Source: an uncultured Treponema sp.
GTDB lineage: Bacteria > Spirochaetota > Spirochaetia > Treponematales > Treponemataceae
Direction of reading: 5' to 3'
DNA length: 11,777 nt
NCBI GenBank assembly: GCA_947165795.1
Contig: CAMVBP010000044.1
Coordinates: 1-11,777, forward strand
A model generated the notes under the pieces. The model searched no databases. It saw nothing but the letters and a program-made list of their open reading frames with translations, and was not told the DNA's origin. Of the stretch, positions 6,913 through 11,777 are shown piece after piece; within the stretch, counting starts at the first letter, position 1, and every line of letters begins with the position of its first letter. A program made the position numbers and the translations under genes.

Positions 6913-9900
6913 TTAAAATATTTCGCCTTTCTGACTTATCAAATCAATCTGTTCCAGAATTCCGTCTGCACTGATTATAAGCGATTTTGAAAGTTCTTTA
7001 TCTTCAAGATCCTGTGCGAGAAGTTTCATATTCTGAAGAACTTCTTTAATCAGTTCATTTGTAAGCTCTTTGTTAGACTGAACTGTTAAGCGGTCGTCGT
7101 ATTCTGCTCCAAGAACTCCAGATTTTATGAGCTCTTCTGCAGTCATAAGCAGACCTGGTCTTCCGGACATTTTGGAAATAACGTATTCAATCATTACTCT
7201 AATCTTGCATGAGAAAACGCTGTTTCTTTCTTTTTCCGGAAGGAAAGTACTTAAAGTTCTAAGCTTCTTAAAAAGTTCAATCTGTTCTGCATATTCTTTT
7301 GACATGTCCGGATTGCTGAGAATCTGTTCAATTTTTCCAAGCATTTCAATAGACGCGTCATTTGAATTTTCAAGATAGTCGTGAAGCTTTTCCTGTTTAA
7401 CAAGTTCGCCCTGTGCCTGAATAAGTTCTTCTGTGCTAAGGAATTTATCTTCATCAACATCGTAATTTACGGCAGGCTCGGCAGGAGCTTCTTCTTCGGC
7501 TGCAGGTGTTTCTTCTGCTGCAACAGGTTCTTCGAATGCAGGAGCTTCATCTTCAACAATAACAGGTTCTTCATCTGTGAGCGGTTCTTCAATTGCAGGT
7601 TCTTCTTCGGTTGCCGGAGCTTCTTCTTCAATTGCAACAGGCTCTTCGTTTGCAGGCTCTTCTTCAACAACCGGTGATTCTTCGGCTGCGAATGGTTCTT
7701 CATAAGTTCCGGTAGAAGGATCTGTTCCGTTTATAATTTCATCGACTGTAAGGAAGAGTTCTTCATCGATTGGTCCCTTTGCAGCTGGTATAGATTCAAA
7801 TCTTATTGTTGCATTTTCCTGAGGCATATCTGAATCTTTTGCCATAGCAGCATATTCATCTACTGTGTCAAAGTTATCTTCTTCTGTATTTTCTTCAGAA
7901 GGGATGTCATCAGCAGGTGTTTCTTCAGAGATTGCTTCTTCTTCAGTAATCTCTTCTGTATTTTCTTCAGCGATTTCTTCTTCTGCGGTATCTTCAGAAA
8001 TATCTTCAGTTGGAATATCTTCAGCAGGAGCTTCTTCAGTTATTTTTTCTTCTTCAGGAATTTCATCTTCGCTTTCTTCAACTATTTCTGCATCAGCGAA
8101 TTCTTCAGAAATTTCTTCTTCTGCCGGATTTTCCTCTATGCTCTCTTCCGGATTTTCTTCCTGCTCATCTTCTGCAAATTCAGGCTCGGCAATAAAGTCT
8201 TCTTCTACGGCAGTTTCTTCTTCAGCCGCGTTTTCTGCTGGGATTTCTTCATCCGCAGTTTCTTCAGAAATTTCCTCTTCTACAGGAATTTCTTCCTCAG
8301 CAAGAATTTCAACAGTCTGTTTTTCTTCGGCCATATCCTGAGCCTCCTGATTTTTCTCTTCCATTTTTTTATTGATTGTATCTAAAATCAGTTTTTCGCT
8401 TTCTGCTTTAATCTGTTCTTTTTCCTGCTCAAATTGTTCAGAAAGACGTTTCTGTTCATCAAGCATTTGCTGTGCAATCTTTTGAGTGTTCAATGCTGTC
8501 TGCAATGCATGCTCTGCAGAATTCATTGTTGCTTCCTGAAGCTTCTGTTCCAGCTGTCTTTCATATTCAGATTTTTCTGGCGGAATATAAGGCTGTGCGA
8601 CAGGAGCCGGCTGTGGGGCAGGCTGAGCGACAGGTTTTAGGGCAGCCTGTTCAACCGGAGGAACTGGAGCCGGAATTTCTTCTTCGGCTTCTTCCATAGC
8701 AGCAGGCTCCGGTGCAAACTGGAATTTAGGTTCTTCGATTATCGGATCATCAAATTGTGAATCATCAAATGGATTATAACTGTCTTCAGCAGAATCAGAC
8801 TTTTCTTCAGAAGCTTCTGCTTCGTTTCCTTCAAATGGATTAACCTTATCTGCATCGTCTGCAAATTCACTCCAGAAGTCTGCGTCGTCTTCTACAAGCG
8901 CATCAGAAAGCGGGAGATTGTCTCCGTATTTTGTGCGGTCAACACCTTCTGCAAGTCCTGTAAGCTCTGTATTTTCTTCCTCTTCTTCATCTGGATTTTC
9001 TGCTTCAGGTTCTTCATCGCTTCCCGGAACCTTGTCTTCTGCAAAAATATCTGACTCTTCTGCTTCGAGGTGAGGAGGGAAATTTGAGCCTGAATAAACA
9101 GCAGTTTCTTCAGCCTCTGAATTTTCTTCTGACTGTGCTGCATCGCCAGGAACCTGAGATTCTACAGTCACAGTTTCCGTTACTGGAGAAGGACTAACCG
9201 GATTTTTTTCGAGTTCTATATCTGCGTTTTTAATTCCTTTTATTGCAATTGCATTCGGATTTTGTGGAGAAGTTCCACGGGAATATTCATATTTTGCTTT
9301 TTCAAAATTTCCCTGCTTTTCATATATTTTTCCGAGAGTATTATGGCCAACCTGATTGTTTTCATTTCTTGAAACATAAGATTTTGCAATCTCTTCTGCT
9401 TTTTCGTAGTTTCCAGTCTGAACGTATCGGTTAGCAGCTCCTAACATGTAATCACGGTATGTATGATTTATCTTTTTAATTTTGTCATAATAGAAATTTG
9501 CGGCCTGATCATCGCCACGGCAAATATAATACTGACCGTATAAATCAAGAACCTGAAGGTCTTTTTCGCCGTCGTTTTCGTAAAGCTCTTTTACATGTTC
9601 CAGTGCCTGATCATAATGCTGAGCAGTTAAAAGTGTGTGAACATATTGTTTTTTAATATCGCTGTTTTCCGGCTCTTTTTCCATTGCCGCAAGGATTTTA
9701 TCAAGAGCAAGTTCAACCTTGTCTCCATTTTCCAGAGCCTGAGCCAAGCCTGTAAGAATTCTTACATTGTTCGGATCAATTTTTTCTGCCTTAGAAAAGG
9801 TTTTAGAAGCATTGTCATAATCAAACTGATTAAGATAAATATCGCCGAGTAAATATAAAAGTCCGGAATCTGTAGGATGAAGTTTAATTGACTGTTCAAC

Positions 9901-10587
9901 TATATCCTGTGCCTGTTTTGTAAGCTGACATTTTACGAGCAGCTTACTGAAGTCCTGAATTGCATCAGTCCAGCCCGGTCTTGTTTTAAGTGCAATTTCG
10001 TAACAGCGGATTGCATCTGGATAGCTTTTTGCTTCTTCATAACAGCGGGCAAGATTGTAATTTAAAATAGGATGATTTGGATCAACCTGAAGTCCACGCT
10101 TATAAGAAGTAATTGATTTGTTATAATCTTTCTGTGCAAGATAAATAGAACCAAGATGGTTGTAGGCAAGAACATCATCAGGGTTTTCAGAAATTACAGA
10201 CTCAAAGGAATCAATTGCATCTTCGTAATTTCCCATTTCTTTGTATGTAAAACCAAGATTATAATTTACGCTTGGAATGTCGCGGTTTTCTTCAAGCGCA
10301 CGGTGCAGAATCTGAATGGATTCATCGTATCTTTTAAGTCTGCGGTAAATTGCACCCAGACTGTTCATCGCTTCAATGTAATGAGGATAAAAAGTAATTA
10401 TCTGCTCATAATATGGAATGGCCTTTTCGTCTTCGCCAGCCTTTACATAGATGCTTCCAAGCTCTTTTAAGTAATCTACATTCGAAGCATCTGTCTTTAA
10501 AAGTTCTTTATAAAGACGAGCCGCTGTAGACCAGTCATGTGCAAGAACAGCATTCTGAGCTTTTGTCAAAATCAGATTTTTTTCCAT
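6913..10587 (-). CDS. Large TPR protein with acidic disordered linkers and a coiled coil
   Basis: The product has 1224 residues. Residues 1-445 are about 12-13 tetratricopeptide repeats in almost perfect 34-residue register; units from residue 37 fit NLG.IY...G.Y..AI..Y...L..DP well. Residues 460-670 are an acidic to Pro/Ala/Gln-rich linker. Residues 671-756 are rich in Gln/Glu/Lys and look like a long coiled coil. Residues 757-905 and 963-1038 are Glu/Ala/Pro/Ile repeats, probably disordered and strongly negative. Residues 1062-1224 are a compact helical-looking domain with normal composition. There is no signal peptide or membrane helix, so a cytoplasmic scaffold is likely. GAGGGGA at 10594-10600, 6-7 nt before the ATG, supports the start. 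It lies 22 bp downstream of a LamG/Fn3 protein gene and is probably cotranscribed with it. The TPR call is certain, the cellular role unknown. The long GAA-rich stretch creates many false open frames on the other strand. Confidence 0.9.
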   Translation of the reverse strand: MEKNLILTKAQNAVLAHDWSTAARLYKELLKTDASNVDYLKELGSIYVKAGEDEKAIPYYEQIITFYPHYIEAMNSLGAIYRRLKRYDESIQILHRALEENRDIPSVNYNLGFTYKEMGNYEDAIDSFESVISENPDDVLAYNHLGSIYLAQKDYNKSITSYKRGLQVDPNHPILNYNLARCYEEAKSYPDAIRCYEIALKTRPGWTDAIQDFSKLLVKCQLTKQAQDIVEQSIKLHPTDSGLLYLLGDIYLNQFDYDNASKTFSKAEKIDPNNVRILTGLAQALENGDKVELALDKILAAMEKEPENSDIKKQYVHTLLTAQHYDQALEHVKELYENDGEKDLQVLDLYGQYYICRGDDQAANFYYDKIKKINHTYRDYMLGAANRYVQTGNYEKAEEIAKSYVSRNENNQVGHNTLGKIYEKQGNFEKAKYEYSRGTSPQNPNAIAIKGIKNADIELEKNPVSPSPVTETVTVESQVPGDAAQSEENSEAEETAVYSGSNFPPHLEAEESDIFAEDKVPGSDEEPEAENPDEEEEENTELTGLAEGVDRTKYGDNLPLSDALVEDDADFWSEFADDADKVNPFEGNEAEASEEKSDSAEDSYNPFDDSQFDDPIIEEPKFQFAPEPAAMEEAEEEIPAPVPPVEQAALKPVAQPAPQPAPVAQPYIPPEKSEYERQLEQKLQEATMNSAEHALQTALNTQKIAQQMLDEQKRLSEQFEQEKEQIKAESEKLILDTINKKMEEKNQEAQDMAEEKQTVEILAEEEIPVEEEISEETADEEIPAENAAEEETAVEEDFIAEPEFAEDEQEENPEESIEENPAEEEISEEFADAEIVEESEDEIPEEEKITEEAPAEDIPTEDISEDTAEEEIAEENTEEITEEEAISEETPADDIPSEENTEEDNFDTVDEYAAMAKDSDMPQENATIRFESIPAAKGPIDEELFLTVDEIINGTDPSTGTYEEPFAAEESPVVEEEPANEEPVAIEEEAPATEEEPAIEEPLTDEEPVIVEDEAPAFEEPVAAEETPAAEEEAPAEPAVNYDVDEDKFLSTEELIQAQGELVKQEKLHDYLENSNDASIEMLGKIEQILSNPDMSKEYAEQIELFKKLRTLSTFLPEKERNSVFSCKIRVMIEYVISKMSGRPGLLMTAEELIKSGVLGAEYDDRLTVQSNKELTNELIKEVLQNMKLLAQDLEDKELSKSLIISADGILEQIDLISQKGEIF
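7474..7701 (-). repeat. Glu/Pro/Ala low-complexity repeat within the TPR gene (second acidic block)
   Basis: Encodes residues 963-1038, where EEP-, EEEAPA- and AAEE-like words recur (for example EEPVAIEEEAPATEEEPAIE). At DNA level it appears on the plus strand as recurring TTCTTC and GGTTCTTC words. Such tracts are prone to slippage and recombination, so length may differ between strains. Confidence 0.7.
7873..8319 (-). repeat. Glu/Ile/Ala low-complexity repeat within the TPR gene (first acidic block)
   Basis: Encodes residues 757-905, with loosely repeated EEEI, EEIPAE, SEET and AEEEIAEEN words. It differs from the second block in having more Ile and Thr and less Pro. The plus strand reads as dense TTCTTCAG-type words. 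It has no fixed repeat unit, which suggests an old, degenerated array rather than a recent expansion. Confidence 0.7.
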
Positions 10588-10609
10588 ATATTTTCCCCTC
10601 TATTGAAAC

Positions 10610-11777
10610 TCACTTTAATCTTGCAAGCGGTCTTGCAAAAACTTCTTTGGATTTTTCGCCGATTACGCTTTCGTCAAGTGCGGAATATGCGGCAATCGCG
10701 AAATAATAGATTTTTCCGTTTTCAAGACCTGTAACTGTAAATGAAGATTTATTTCCTACATTAATCGGAGAAAAACCTTCAATTGCAATTCTTCCTAAAT
10801 ATTCACCCGGACGGTTTCCATAGTAAAGATAATAACCGCCTGCAGTGTCATCTACCGAATAATTCCAGCTGACTGTTACGCTTCCATTTCCTGCTTCGGC
10901 TTTTACAATAAATGGTGGAAGTGGAGAAGGAATTTCGTCAAACGATAACGTAAGCTGTGTAAGTGTTGGTGTAACTGAACCGTCTCCATCCGGCAAAAAT
11001 TCTGCCATTACCTGAAAATAAAGTCCTGTAATATTCGAAACTGTTTCTCCGCTTACAACAGGAATCCATTCCGGCGGATTTTTTGTCCAGTCATAAAAAT
11101 TATTTCCGGAGCGTACGTAATAACAGATTTCTGTTTGTGCAGGCACGTTCATTTCTGCCTTCAGCATATTCAATCTTGAACCTGTAGAAACCATAATTGG
11201 TTTTGTAATAAAAATTCCGCCCTGAGGTGCATACTGAGTATGACCAATTTTTCCTGCATTTTCTGCTGACTGAAAATCTGGAGAAGAGTACGGACGTCTT
11301 ACAATTCTTATATCATCAATAAGGCCTGTATATTCCTTGCAAAGTTCAATTTCTGCAGGAGTTCCAAGATTAACAAGGGCAACTTCGCCGCTTTCGTCTT
11401 TTGTAGAAGTTACATAAATCAGGCTTTCTGTAATTCCATTTACAACGTATTCAAGAATTCCTGTTTCTGCATCAAAAGAAAGGGCATGATAGCTCCAGGA
11501 ATTCGGGATAATATTCGAGGTTCCTTTTAATGTAATTTCTTTGCAGTCAGGAGAAATAAAATCTGAATCAAAGAAATTAGAAAGAGACCATTCAATATGT
11601 CCTTTATTAAAGATTGCATTTAAGAGCTGGTGAATAAGTCTTCCGTCTTCCAGTCGTGAAGATTCCCAGCTTAAAAGAATTTCGCCGTTTTCTACAACCG
11701 AAGGATAAATCCAGAATTCAATTGAAAATGAACCGTTCAGGCCTTCTGAGCCAAAGAAGGTTCCGGGATTTCCTGCA
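10610..11777 (-). CDS. LamG-like and fibronectin type III protein, 5' end outside window
   Basis: The frame is open from the window edge to the TGA at 10610-10612, giving 388 visible residues. The ATG at 11192-11194 is internal, because coherent protein continues upstream of it. The first part has GSFSIEFWIYP, then WSYHALSFD and GLIDDIRIVRRPYS. This is the order of landmarks in LamG/concanavalin A-like lectin domains (front-sheet strand, central strand, terminal DD.RI). A beta-rich segment follows, with PAQTEICYYVRSG and later a TPTLTQLTLSFDE strand. The last 100 residues are a fibronectin type III domain (SVTVSWNYS, YYLYYG, FTVTGLENGKIYYFAIAAYS), ending RPLARLK. These domains usually act outside the cytoplasm in carbohydrate or protein binding, so a secreted or surface protein is inferred. 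Any signal peptide lies beyond the window. It is followed after 22 bp by the TPR gene. Confidence 0.75.
   Translation of the reverse strand, partial: AGNPGTFFGSEGLNGSFSIEFWIYPSVVENGEILLSWESSRLEDGRLIHQLLNAIFNKGHIEWSLSNFFDSDFISPDCKEITLKGTSNIIPNSWSYHALSFDAETGILEYVVNGITESLIYVTSTKDESGEVALVNLGTPAEIELCKEYTGLIDDIRIVRRPYSSPDFQSAENAGKIGHTQYAPQGGIFITKPIMVSTGSRLNMLKAEMNVPAQTEICYYVRSGNNFYDWTKNPPEWIPVVSGETVSNITGLYFQVMAEFLPDGDGSVTPTLTQLTLSFDEIPSPLPPFIVKAEAGNGSVTVSWNYSVDDTAGGYYLYYGNRPGEYLGRIAIEGFSPINVGNKSSFTVTGLENGKIYYFAIAAYSALDESVIGEKSKEVFARPLARLK

Noticed and set aside
7381..7703. Cys/Phe-rich + frame (7381-7677) and Lys/Leu/Gln-rich - frame (7467-7703)
   Set aside because: Both are other-frame readings of the second acidic repeat of the TPR protein; low-complexity codon repeats keep several frames open.
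7865..8341. Open frame of 158 codons on the + strand, almost entirely Ser with Ile/Val/Ala/Gly
   Set aside because: It is the reverse complement of the Glu-rich part of the TPR gene (GAA/GAG read as TTC/CTC frames and TCT/TCA). Composition is fully explained by the opposite strand and there is no credible start context.
10610..11194. Gene starting at the ATG at 11192-11194 (194 residues)
   Set aside because: The same frame stays open to the window edge and encodes a recognisable LamG-like domain upstream, so this Met is internal.

Overview
The window looks like a chromosomal stretch of a host-associated or gut-type spirochaete, most likely Treponema. This is an inference from style, not a database match: AT-rich coding with Lys/Glu/Asn-rich proteins, a lipoprotein with a relaxed spirochaete-like lipobox, an outer-membrane barrel whose mature N-terminus is Asp/Phe/Gly-rich, and a very large TPR protein with Glu-rich linkers. 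Coding density is high and the longest gene-free gap is 168 bp. I found no rRNA, tRNA, CRISPR array, insertion sequence or phage gene.

Region 1 (1-2873, + strand) reads as an envelope-transport operon. It holds the last 39 codons of an RND/MMPL-type membrane protein, then a secreted LolA-like protein (290-1081), then an outer-membrane beta-barrel resembling the DUF1302 group (about 1101-2873). Together they could form an inner-membrane pump, a periplasmic carrier and an outer-membrane component for a lipid or lipoprotein cargo. A GC-rich (about 73%) hairpin-forming element at 139-240 sits inside this operon and is unlike everything around it.

Region 2 (2870-4225, - strand) is a MATE-family multidrug/Na+ antiporter. 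Its stop codon interlocks with the stop codon of the convergent barrel gene.

Region 3 (4226-6881) begins with a 99-bp divergent intergenic region. The + side has a near-consensus sigma70 promoter (TTGACA, 17 bp, GATAAT) whose predicted start point lies only about 3 nt before the ATG of a class I/II PLP-dependent aminotransferase (4325-5614). The MATE side has an extended -10 box equally close to its ATG. Neither gene has a Shine-Dalgarno sequence, so both messages may be leaderless. A lipoprotein resembling extracellular solute-binding proteins (5595-6881) overlaps the end of the aminotransferase gene by 20 bp and is probably cotranscribed.

Region 4 (6913-11777, - strand) is a second operon. 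Its upstream gene, cut by the window edge, encodes a LamG-like plus fibronectin type III protein (at least 388 residues). Its downstream gene encodes a 1224-residue protein with about 12-13 in-register TPRs, acidic disordered linkers, a coiled coil and a helical C-terminal domain. An A/T-rich inverted repeat in the 31-bp gap at 6882-6912 may terminate transcription from both sides.

No single obviously new system stands out. The most interesting leads are the paired leaderless promoters, the GC-rich hairpin element, the helical insertion in the barrel and the architecture of the TPR protein.
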